Shown: one piece after another, positions 17,295 through 24,159 of the stretch
Layout: each line of letters begins with the position of its first letter
Position numbering within the stretch: position 1 is the first letter of the stretch
IMG/VR virus record: IMGVR_UViG_3300027962_000030
Span: 1-35,359 of that record
DNA from: a virus
Length of the DNA stretch: 35,359 nucleotides
Reading direction: 5' to 3' (one strand)
The notes under the pieces: model-generated
Seen by the model: the letters and a program-made list of their open reading frames with translations, nothing else
Told to the model about the DNA's origin: nothing
Database searches by the model: none
Position numbers and translations under genes: made by a program

Positions 17295-17668
17295 TGACAG
17301 ATACGCACGAAGTAGTTCGGAAGCGGCACGTTAGGTCGTCCTCACATTCCGATAACGACGAGGACGAAGCAGGAGAGGACGGATGGATCGAATTCGACGT
17401 CGGAGATACCATAACCCCGACTGAATCCGAGCTTGCATCGTTCCCGAATCGGTTTAGGGAACTTCGAGGGCCGGTTTCGGATAACGGATCGGAGGAACCC
17501 GAGGGAAATGAAGAACCGCCTCTTGAACTGACCGAAATGACGGTCGCTGAAGTTCAGGAGGCGTTAGAAACGGGCGATTACGATGATAGCCTTGATACCC
17601 TCGAAGAATACGAAACTCAAAACGACGATAGAAAGGGTGTAAAGCAGTCGATCGACGACCGGAGGTAA
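17294..17668 (+). CDS. Acidic protein with C-terminal SAP/LEM-like helical motif
   Basis: A 124-aa protein overlapping the capsid stop. The N-terminal part is low-complexity and acidic, with one strand-rich segment (WIEFDVGDTITPTESELASFP). The C-terminal 45 residues, MTVAEVQEALETGDYDDSL through DRKGVKQSIDDRR, form a short helix-turn-helix-like motif seen near the head-tail junction genes of tailed phages. It may bridge the capsid vertex and connector or bind DNA. I do not recognise a named family. Position between the capsid and first connector gene supports a structural role. Confidence 0.6.
   Translation: MTDTHEVVRKRHVRSSSHSDNDEDEAGEDGWIEFDVGDTITPTESELASFPNRFRELRGPVSDNGSEEPEGNEEPPLELTEMTVAEVQEALETGDYDDSLDTLEEYETQNDDRKGVKQSIDDRR
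17661..17666 (+). promoter_or_regulatory. Strong Shine-Dalgarno that fixes a GTG start
   Basis: GGAGGT lies 8 nt before the GTG at 17675 and is the clearest ribosome-binding site in the window. It supports GTG as the true start of the connector gene. Confidence 0.7.
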
Positions 17669-17674
17669 GGGTCC

Positions 17675-18052
17675 GTGGCGACTCTGAACTCGAATGCCCG
17701 GAACACAGCTTCCGAGGTTAAAGAGATTTTCGAAACGGATCTAACGAACGAAAAGCTCCATAACTGGATAAACATGGCGGCTGAAACGACGGATGACATC
17801 GCAGCCGCCGATGAAGGAGGCGATTTATCAAGTCAACGACTAAAGCTGATTGAAGCCAATTTAGCGGCGTATTACGCAATGGCGAACGATCCCCGGGTTA
17901 AACGAGAAACCGTCGGGGACGCTACGTTCACGTATGACCGGACGGACTATTGGGAAGCAGCGGTGAATCTCGATAACACCGGTTATCTCTCAATAGACTC
18001 CGGTAAACCGCAGGCTTCAATAAGCGTACTCGACGGGAGGAACATCGAATGA
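17675..18052 (+). CDS. Head-tail connector / adaptor protein
   Basis: A 125-aa protein starting at GTG 17675 behind GGAGGT. The mainly helical sequence has a central LIEANLAAYYAMANDPRVKRETVGDATFTY segment (about 65-93), which matches the pattern of head-tail adaptors of the HK97 gp6 / SPP1 gp15 type: helical bundle, then R.K.E.VGD and a beta hairpin. These form a ring below the portal. It is followed, with a 4-nt overlap, by the tail-completion genes, as in most siphoviruses. It is probably intact. Confidence 0.7.
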   Translation: MATLNSNARNTASEVKEIFETDLTNEKLHNWINMAAETTDDIAAADEGGDLSSQRLKLIEANLAAYYAMANDPRVKRETVGDATFTYDRTDYWEAAVNLDNTGYLSIDSGKPQASISVLDGRNIE

Positions 18053-18393
18053 GCGCCGGAATGGAATTACTCGGTTTTTCGGAAACCGTACAAGACTTCC
18101 GGCGAATGAAGGAATGGGCCGGAGACGACGACGTTGTGTACGTTGTAGGTACGGATGTCGAATACGCCGCCTTCGTAGAGTTTGGAACGTCGAAAATGAA
18201 GGCGCAACCGTATCTACGACCAGCCGCCCGTCAAGTTGCTCGTAGCCCGGGAACTCACATAGGAGGCGATCCGGATTCAGTAAACCAATTCGTCCGACAA
18301 CTCGCACTTGCGATAGAACGCCAAGCGAAGAAGAAAGCCCCGGTTGACACCGGGAATCTAAAAGCGAGTATTCGAGCTGAAAGGATAAGATGA
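18049..18393 (+). CDS. HK97 gp10-like tail completion protein with permuted motifs
   Basis: This 114-aa protein overlaps the previous gene (ATGA). Two signatures of HK97 gp10-type proteins are present. VEYAAFVEFGTSKMKAQPYL is at residues 38-57, and APVDTGNLKASI is near the C-terminus (about 97-108). In the usual family the VDTG motif comes first and the FGTS..M.A.P motif last; here the order is reversed, as in a circular permutation. A helix (FVRQLALAIERQAKKK) connects them. The protein probably acts at the head-tail joint together with its neighbours. Fold assignment rests on the two motifs. Confidence 0.7.
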   Translation: MSAGMELLGFSETVQDFRRMKEWAGDDDVVYVVGTDVEYAAFVEFGTSKMKAQPYLRPAARQVARSPGTHIGGDPDSVNQFVRQLALAIERQAKKKAPVDTGNLKASIRAERIR

Positions 18394-18758
18394 GCGTCAG
18401 TGGCGCTGCCGAAAGAGCGCTTGAAAGGATAGGTCGTAACGTTACTATCCGTAACTACGTTCAAGTCGGTAATGAACGTCCTTCGTGGGACTTAACCTCC
18501 GGTTCACCGTATACCGTTAAAGCGAGGGTAGACTACAGTACATCTCCGCTTCAAGTCTCCGACGCTCAGACTACGAACGTCGATATCGATGTCGACGTTT
18601 TCATCCTTGAAACAGCGGCGGGTGGCGTGTCCGAGATACGGGACGGAGGGGGCCAAGGAGCTACGGAAGTCGACGTCGACGGTGTAACGATGGTAGCGAT
18701 GCTAAAGGACGTACAGGACAACGGTTTAATCCGGCTTGCCTGCGTTCGAGAGGTATAA
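18390..18758 (+). CDS. Head closure / tail connector protein
   Basis: A 122-aa protein overlapping the gp10-like gene. It has a short helical N-terminus and a beta-rich core (VTIRNYVQV, VKARVDYS, VDIDVDVFILE, VDVDGVTMVAML). Size, beta content and place between the gp10-like and terminator-like genes match head-closure proteins of the SPP1 gp16 / HK97 gp9 type, which seal the connector after packaging. Sequence alone does not prove it. Confidence 0.6.
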   Translation: MSVSGAAERALERIGRNVTIRNYVQVGNERPSWDLTSGSPYTVKARVDYSTSPLQVSDAQTTNVDIDVDVFILETAAGGVSEIRDGGGQGATEVDVDGVTMVAMLKDVQDNGLIRLACVREV

Positions 18759-18760
18759 AT

Positions 18761-19255
18761 ATGCCGGAAGAAGCGCCCGAAGTCCTCGTCCATGACTTGT
18801 TAGACGATGCCTCAGGTTGGGATAGCACGAATACGTACGACTTCAAACCCGACATACACTACGGGTGGTTTGACGAAGACAACGAAAACCCGGAAGTTAC
18901 GGTAGGACAGGCTGAGGATTCGGTTGTCAACGGAGGTGACACCGGATATTCCTCGCTAAATCAGAACGGTGAACCCGGCCAAGATTTCGCAGGTACAGTC
19001 GAGGTAAACGTGTGGGCACGCCGTCTTGACATGTCGGGACCCTCCACCGGTAATCCGAGGGTATTTAACTACGCTGCCACGGAGGAAATACGACGGATAA
19101 TAAAGAACAACGCCGATACTCCGTTGAATCCAGTAACCGGAAATCAACCGGTAGAGTCGATAGCATGGCTATCGAGAGAAGCGTTCGTTGAAGACGAGAG
19201 ACGGAAAACAGTTTTCCGGTATCTCGTAACAATAGGCTACACATACGAAGATTGA
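18761..19255 (+). CDS. Tail terminator-like protein
   Basis: This 164-aa protein starts 2 nt after the previous gene. It combines an N-terminal helix, a beta-rich centre (GTVEVNVWARRL, with the strand typical of terminators) and a helix (ATEEIRRIIKNNADTP), followed by FRYLVTIGYTYED at the end. This order suits tail terminators of the gpU / SPP1 gp17 type, which cap the tail tube and join it to the head. Its place just before the tail-tube gene is the standard one. Confidence 0.6.
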   Translation: MPEEAPEVLVHDLLDDASGWDSTNTYDFKPDIHYGWFDEDNENPEVTVGQAEDSVVNGGDTGYSSLNQNGEPGQDFAGTVEVNVWARRLDMSGPSTGNPRVFNYAATEEIRRIIKNNADTPLNPVTGNQPVESIAWLSREAFVEDERRKTVFRYLVTIGYTYED

Positions 19256-19403
19256 GTATCTGCGACCGCCCGCAGGTACGCTGTTCATACCACCGATTCA
19301 TTTCCGACAATGAACGGCTTTGTATCGAGGGTAGGATGTTTATGCCTTCGATAATTAGAATCGCAGGAAACCGTAGCGAGATAGGTTAAATCGTAGAAAC
19401 AAC
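19256..19403. other. 148-nt gap before the tail-tube genes
   Basis: The longest gene-free gap inside the head-tail operon. It holds only very short frames (for example ATG 19336 to TAA 19389, 17 aa) and an AT-rich patch near 19350 that could be a weak internal promoter for the tail genes. No strong hairpin was seen. Confidence 0.4.
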
Positions 19404-19598
19404 ATGTGGGTACGGAATACCGCCCCTGGGACGTATAGAACCGAACGATTGAAAGACCCCGACGGTACATTAGGCGAGGTCGTCGAATTTACCGACGGTT
19501 GGACGGCTAACGTACCGGAAGACGTCGGGGAAGCGATGGTCGAACACTACGACCACATCGAACCGACAGACAACGAATCTGAGAACACCGAAGAATGA
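19404..19598 (+). CDS. Small tail-region protein, unknown
   Basis: This 64-aa protein starts MWVRNTAPGTYR, has a short beta-like segment (EVVEFTDGWTANVP), a helix (DVGEAMVEHYDHI) and an acidic tail. I do not recognise it. The pattern of a strand block followed by V.....A..L/H resembles short phage proteins often placed before the tail tube. It overlaps the tail-tube gene by ATGA, so the two are probably made together. Confidence 0.6.
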   Translation: MWVRNTAPGTYRTERLKDPDGTLGEVVEFTDGWTANVPEDVGEAMVEHYDHIEPTDNESENTEE

Positions 19599-20908
19599 GC
19601 GTAAGAAAACCTGAGTCCGGACTTCGAAACCACCGAGTCGAATTCGCGATTGAAACCACTGATGAAACCGGCGTACCGCAGCCGCCTCAAGACCCCTCGT
19701 GGGAGCCGATATCCGATAGGATATATTCTCACGAATGGTCGCCGAGTGCAGCGCTGGAACCCGATAGGGGACTGAGTGACGTTGATCCGGACACTCATAA
19801 TAAGTCTCCGGAAGAACACGAAACGACGGTAAGTTACGCACTTCAGCGCTGGCTTACGGACGGTACGGGATCGGCTGGTAGTCCCCCGACTAACGGTTCT
19901 CCGCATGACCTATCGGGGTACGGAGTTATACGTGATTCAGACAATTTACTCCCGGCTACTTTAACAGTCGTTGATAGAGAGGATAAGGGTACGATTCAGG
20001 CGTCTTCGACGATTAACGGTACGAACCAGAAATCGACCCGGATTTATACCGTTGCTATAGGCGTTAAGGTTTCGAATATCGAGATAACCCTCGATCCTTC
20101 GGACCAACAGCCGGTTGTATCGAATGTTACATTAGCTCACGAATACGGACGGAAACACCAGATCGATCAGCCGGATTCTTCTACGACGTTAGACGTTGTA
20201 TCTTCGGATAGTAACGATACAAGTCAATCCGTCGTAATAGAGAACGAGGGGGCGACTACAAGCGAAACTGTTTCGTTAAACGGTACAACGACTGTTTCAA
20301 CGACTGAATCGTTCGGTGACATAGACGCTATCTATATCACTGATGGGTCCGGTAATCCGACGGATACAGTCGGGAACGTTACCGTTTCTGAGTCCGCTGG
20401 CGACGATCTCGCCGTTATACAGGGTAGCTCGGAGTATGATGACGTCGAGGGCGATTACGGCGTTCCTGCGCTCGGAGCGGGGAGTCATGCGTCGGAAATT
20501 GGAACCGACTTCTACCGGACGTTGCAGGATACGATTTCAATTGGCGGTTCTTCGACGTATTGGATGGAAATAAATTCGAAATCGTTAACCGTCGATAATA
20601 ACATTAATCGGCGGATGAGAGACGCCTCTTATAGAATGGCGGTCGAAGAGGGTATCAGGGATGCTACCCTCGGAGCAACTGTATACGGCGAAACTCAGTC
20701 GTTCAAGGACATGGAACGTTCACTTTCGAATCGCGGCGCAGACATACTGTGGACGTTCGTAAACGGAGAAGAAATACAGCTATCGAACGCCAAGCTCGAC
20801 GAACCCGGATCCCCGACGTACGAAGCGGAGCAAACGCAAATGACGCTGGACAACTCGTTTAGCGGCGAAGGGGGCGGTAGGACCGGCCTCTATGTCTACA
20901 CGACGTAA
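19595..20908 (+). CDS. Major tail tube protein with inserted beta domain
   Basis: A 437-aa protein, long for a tail tube protein. Residues 1-180 and about 305-437 are beta-rich and would form the tube core (YTVAIGVKVSNIEITLDP, FVNGEEIQLSNAKLDEPGSP, a typical tube-protein ending with an E.....M.LD strand). Between them, about 190-300, lies a Ser/Thr-rich block (SSTTLDVVSSDSND, VTVSESAGDDLAVIQG) that looks like a surface-displayed Ig-like insertion. It is followed by the chaperone pair and tape measure, the standard siphovirus order. No sheath gene is next to it, so the tail is probably non-contractile. Confidence 0.7.
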   Translation: MSVRKPESGLRNHRVEFAIETTDETGVPQPPQDPSWEPISDRIYSHEWSPSAALEPDRGLSDVDPDTHNKSPEEHETTVSYALQRWLTDGTGSAGSPPTNGSPHDLSGYGVIRDSDNLLPATLTVVDREDKGTIQASSTINGTNQKSTRIYTVAIGVKVSNIEITLDPSDQQPVVSNVTLAHEYGRKHQIDQPDSSTTLDVVSSDSNDTSQSVVIENEGATTSETVSLNGTTTVSTTESFGDIDAIYITDGSGNPTDTVGNVTVSESAGDDLAVIQGSSEYDDVEGDYGVPALGAGSHASEIGTDFYRTLQDTISIGGSSTYWMEINSKSLTVDNNINRRMRDASYRMAVEEGIRDATLGATVYGETQSFKDMERSLSNRGADILWTFVNGEEIQLSNAKLDEPGSPTYEAEQTQMTLDNSFSGEGGGRTGLYVYTT

Positions 20909-20910
20909 AA

Positions 20911-21426
20911 ATGACTGACAAACCGCCAAAAGGCGCTGTTGCAAGTGTCGAAGACTTCCGAGTTAAGAGGGACGATAAGGGCGAACTGATTCCCGTATGG
21001 GAGCCGATCCCCGGGTCTCAGAATACGTGTACGGTTTGCGACGGTACTGGTTTCCAGTTTGACGCTGAAACGGAAGATGAGAATACGTGCGAAAACTGCG
21101 AAGGGGACGGTTACGTTAAATCGTACGCTAAGGTCGTTCCTCTCGAACAAGGCGCCGCTAACAGATATATTCCGGATAACGGCGACCCGAGTGACATGAG
21201 TAATCGACAGACCGCAAAGCTGTTAAACGAACGGTTTGTCGAACCCTCGTTCGATATCGACGTTACAAACGCTGAAGCCGAAATGGACGACTTCAACGTT
21301 TTCGGCGTTGAACCGTTGATATTATGCGTATACAACGCCTCTGGTTTCGAATTAGCTAAGGGCATGATTCTCGAAAATACAGAGCTTACGCAGGCGATCG
21401 AGGGAAATTCGAAGAATGGCAGTTAG
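20911..21426 (+). CDS. Tail assembly chaperone, zero-frame (gpG-like) with DnaJ-type zinc motifs
   Basis: A 171-aa protein in the position of the lambda gpG chaperone, between tail tube and tape measure. It carries two CxxCxGxG motifs, CTVCDGTGF and CENCEGDGY (about residues 40-70), the zinc-binding repeat of DnaJ chaperones. The middle (NRQTAKLLNERFVEPSFDID) resembles other tail assembly chaperones. The frame ends EGNSKNGS at 21426. Just before, the codons read G GGA AAT (21402-21408), a -1 slippery heptamer, and the -1 frame stays open almost to the tape measure. Its job would be to hold the tape measure protein during tail assembly. Confidence 0.8.
   Translation: MTDKPPKGAVASVEDFRVKRDDKGELIPVWEPIPGSQNTCTVCDGTGFQFDAETEDENTCENCEGDGYVKSYAKVVPLEQGAANRYIPDNGDPSDMSNRQTAKLLNERFVEPSFDIDVTNAEAEMDDFNVFGVEPLILCVYNASGFELAKGMILENTELTQAIEGNSKNGS
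21402..21408 (+). promoter_or_regulatory. Programmed -1 frameshift site G GGA AAT
   Basis: The heptamer lies in phase with the chaperone frame (codons GGA 21403-21405 and AAT 21406-21408). It differs from the phage lambda G-T slippery sequence (G GGA AAG) only in the last base. I did not find a convincing downstream pseudoknot. Confidence 0.75.
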
Positions 21427-21662
21427 AAGCACGGGCTGAGTTCGTTCTTCACGAGTGCGGTTACTCGTTCGAAGAAATACCTCAGTTAACGCTGCCTGAA
21501 ATACGACGACTGCTCGAAGGTAAAAGGGTTGACGCGAAGATTGAGCAAATGGCACGGAATAAAGGGTCCGATGAACCGATAACCCGTGGTGTTCCAAGAG
21601 ATTCGGATTTCGACAAGCTTGAGGAATTCGACGAACGGGTAAGAAACGCTGAGAGGAACTAA
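21408..21662 (+). CDS. Tail assembly chaperone, -1 frame extension (gpT-like)
   Basis: After slipping at 21402-21408 the ribosome reads 84 more codons, from FEEWQLEARAEFVLHECGYS to RVRNAERN, ending at TAA 21660-21662, 2 nt before the tape measure start. There is no start codon that could express this frame independently at useful length (only ATG 21549). The content (LHECGYSFEEIPQLTLPEIRRLLEG) is typical of gpT-like tails of chaperone fusions. The fused protein would be 250 aa. It normally binds the tape measure and recruits tube subunits. Confidence 0.8.
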   Translation, partial: FEEWQLEARAEFVLHECGYSFEEIPQLTLPEIRRLLEGKRVDAKIEQMARNKGSDEPITRGVPRDSDFDKLEEFDERVRNAERN

Positions 21663-21664
21663 AT

Positions 21665-23626
21665 ATGCCGTTTACACCGTCATCAAATAACACCCTCGAA
21701 GTCCAAGTCAGATCCGACGGCGTACAAGGGTTTCGGGGTCAAATGGACGATGCTATATCTGCGGTATACGGGTTCAAGGGGGCTATAGGCGCCGCAGGTG
21801 GCGCACTCGCTGCTTTTTCAGCCGGGTCGTTAGCCGCTGCTGCGGGCGCCGCAGCCGATTTTCAGGAGGCGATGGTCGAGGTCGAGAAGGTTACTGACCC
21901 GTCTACAGCGGCTGCGATGAGAGGCGAGATAAAGGACATGGCAACGGATATTCCGCTTGCCCAAGAAGAACTCGCCGCTCTAACTGCTGACGCCGCCAGA
22001 TTCGGGGTACGTGGGACGGAAAATATTCGATCGTTCACCGAGACTGTGGCCCGTATGGCAACGGCCACTAATCTCAGTACGAGCGAAGCAGGGTCTGCGA
22101 TGGCGAAATTATCCGAACTTACGAATACGCCGATTTCCGAGATGGAAAACCTTGGTTCGTCGATTAATTCTCTATCGAACAATTTCGCCACTTCAAGCCA
22201 AGAGATCGTTGATAACATGCTCCGTGGATCCGCCGCGTTGCAACAGCTCGGCTTGAATCAGCGGGAAATGGCGGGTCTCGCTACAGCAACGAATGAAGTG
22301 TCGGCGAGTGCCCGACGTGCAGGGACCAGACTTCGTCGTGTAGCGCAAGAACTGATGGACCCGAAAAAGGTCGAAAAGCTATCCTCTGCCTTCGGTATGT
22401 CGGCGGAAGAATTTAAAAATATGAGGGATAACGACCCGGTTGGGCTTATCCGTATGCTCGCTAAGAACCTCGCTGAAGGTACGGATAAAGCTGACGCTAT
22501 CAGGTCGTCATTATCCACCGTTTCAAGGCAGGCTCTCGCCGGATTAGGGAATAACCTTGAAGGGCTCGATCAAGCGCTTAAAACGTCGAATTCGTCATTC
22601 GAAGAAGCAACGTCTCTACAGCGTGAATTCGACGCTGCTACAGATACGTTTAATTCGAAGGTTAAGTTGATGACAAACCGGCTTCGAAATAACGCAATCG
22701 AGATAGGGACGGTTCTTCTTCCGCATTTAACCGACCTTGTAGAAACCGTTAACAGATTCCTTTCGTCCGGGGATTCGTTGTTAAATCAATTGTCAGCGCA
22801 AGAGAAAGCCATCGGACTCGTAGCAATCGGTGTCTTGGGACTCGCTGCAGCGGCTGCGATGTTCGTAAGTGGACCACTTGGATTGTTAATCGCAGGTGCA
22901 GGCGCTGTAGCTGCGGCGTACAAGAATAATTTCCTCGGAATTAAAGACGACGTTGACCAGACATTCAGCGCTATTTCGTCGTTATGGGAGACGCATTCAG
23001 GCCCCCTAATGACGGAAGTTCGGAAATGGCAAGAGAAATTCCGACGGTTTTGGTCCAAATGGGGCGATGAAATAACCGCCGTAGCAGAGTTTGCGTGGGA
23101 CGCTATTCGGTTCATAGTTGTAACCGCTGTCGACGGTATATTAAGCAGTATACGTACGGTTCTTGCTTTACTCCGAGGCGATTGGAGAACCGCCCTCAAA
23201 GCCGCTGCAGGGTTTTGGGAACGTACGTTTGGTAGGCTTGGCGTCGACGTTTCAGGTATTAAAGAATCGGTAAACGAAGCTCTCGGATTACCGTTCGAAG
23301 CAACGATAGGAAAGGTAAGAGTCGGAGGGGAAACGGTATTCCCCGGAGAAACCCTCAGAATACCGGCGCTTGCCGAAGGCGGAATTGTAACGTCTCCGAC
23401 GCTCGCGATGGTCGGTGAATCAGGCGATGAAGCCGTTGTACCCCTTAATCGCCTAAAGTCGGCGTTTGAAGGGGTTGGTGGCGACATTATGGTTACGGTC
23501 AAATTCGAAGGTGAATCGGTTCTCGTTGAAGAAGCCCGCCGTCAGGCTAAGGTCGTTGTAGACCGTAAAGAAGACAGTCGAGCGGACCGTGTAGAAAGGT
23601 TAGAAACACGGTCCTCAGTCGAATAA
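21665..23626 (+). CDS. Tape measure protein
   Basis: A 653-aa TP901-type tape measure. The first 330 residues are a helical core with FQEAMVEVEKVTDPS, LTADAARFGVRGTENI and long Ala/Ser-rich helices. A hydrophobic stretch lies at about 385-425 (GLVAIGVLGLAAAAAMF, LGLLIAGAGAVAAAY). Helical segments rich in Trp follow. The C-terminus has the family signature ALAEGGIVTSPTLAMVGESGDEAVVPLNR (about 570-598). By the usual rule of about 0.15 nm per residue the tail would be roughly 100 nm. The next gene starts within its stop codon. Confidence 0.9.
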   Translation: MPFTPSSNNTLEVQVRSDGVQGFRGQMDDAISAVYGFKGAIGAAGGALAAFSAGSLAAAAGAAADFQEAMVEVEKVTDPSTAAAMRGEIKDMATDIPLAQEELAALTADAARFGVRGTENIRSFTETVARMATATNLSTSEAGSAMAKLSELTNTPISEMENLGSSINSLSNNFATSSQEIVDNMLRGSAALQQLGLNQREMAGLATATNEVSASARRAGTRLRRVAQELMDPKKVEKLSSAFGMSAEEFKNMRDNDPVGLIRMLAKNLAEGTDKADAIRSSLSTVSRQALAGLGNNLEGLDQALKTSNSSFEEATSLQREFDAATDTFNSKVKLMTNRLRNNAIEIGTVLLPHLTDLVETVNRFLSSGDSLLNQLSAQEKAIGLVAIGVLGLAAAAAMFVSGPLGLLIAGAGAVAAAYKNNFLGIKDDVDQTFSAISSLWETHSGPLMTEVRKWQEKFRRFWSKWGDEITAVAEFAWDAIRFIVVTAVDGILSSIRTVLALLRGDWRTALKAAAGFWERTFGRLGVDVSGIKESVNEALGLPFEATIGKVRVGGETVFPGETLRIPALAEGGIVTSPTLAMVGESGDEAVVPLNRLKSAFEGVGGDIMVTVKFEGESVLVEEARRQAKVVVDRKEDSRADRVERLETRSSVE

Positions 23627-24159
23627 TGGTCGGAAGACGAGAATGGACGATTAGAACGTCGGATGGACGCTCTATCGTCGCCAATCGTGCTCGTAACAAT
23701 TTACCGGAATACCGACGAGGGGGTACTGTATCAATCGAATTTACTTTCGACGATAGAGAGGACGTTACGTCGGATACCGGCGCAGAATACAATTATTCGG
23801 AATACGGACGGTTCACGTATTCTTCGTCCGGGGAATTGAGGGGGTTTAAAGCGTACGAATCGTTGAGGGAATACGGCGATTACGCCGGAGCAGTAGCGTT
23901 TGGAACGGATATTAATGGATTACCGTGGTATAGGGAACAGGTACCCGTAAAATCGAATGTTGAATCCCTCGTTGTAAACGTGGTTCCAGGGGCGGAAGTT
24001 CGTGGTAAAGTATCGGGTATTTGGGCCTTGATACTTGGGGTAACCGATGAAACGACCCCTCCGCTTAATTACCACGTATTAGACGTAGAATTCGGTATAT
24101 TAGCAAAGAGCAGTAAATACGACGGTATATCGGAAGTAAAAACGAAACTCGAAAAATGA
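23626..24159 (+). CDS. Distal tail (DIT-like) protein, copy 1
   Basis: A 177-aa protein starting at the tape measure stop. It is a paralog of the 26108 protein: both share an E-W start, IVA, (L/I)P.Y.R, F.F, (S)EYG.F, a P-W-Y-x-E-x-x-P block, a VxPG block, WA.I.GV.D.T, and L.VE.....A near the end. Position after the tape measure, beta-rich content and size support a distal tail protein, the ring that links the tube to baseplate and fibres. The coding end overlaps the spike gene by ATGA. Confidence 0.6.
   Translation: MVGRREWTIRTSDGRSIVANRARNNLPEYRRGGTVSIEFTFDDREDVTSDTGAEYNYSEYGRFTYSSSGELRGFKAYESLREYGDYAGAVAFGTDINGLPWYREQVPVKSNVESLVVNVVPGAEVRGKVSGIWALILGVTDETTPPLNYHVLDVEFGILAKSSKYDGISEVKTKLEK

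Noticed and set aside
19595-20908. Tail sheath protein
   Set aside because: The position and terminal strands fit a tube protein followed by chaperone and tape measure, and no separate tube gene follows as would be needed for a contractile tail.
22786-23502. 238-aa minus-strand frame inside the tape measure gene
   Set aside because: Low-complexity composition and full overlap with a well-supported gene show it is a shadow.
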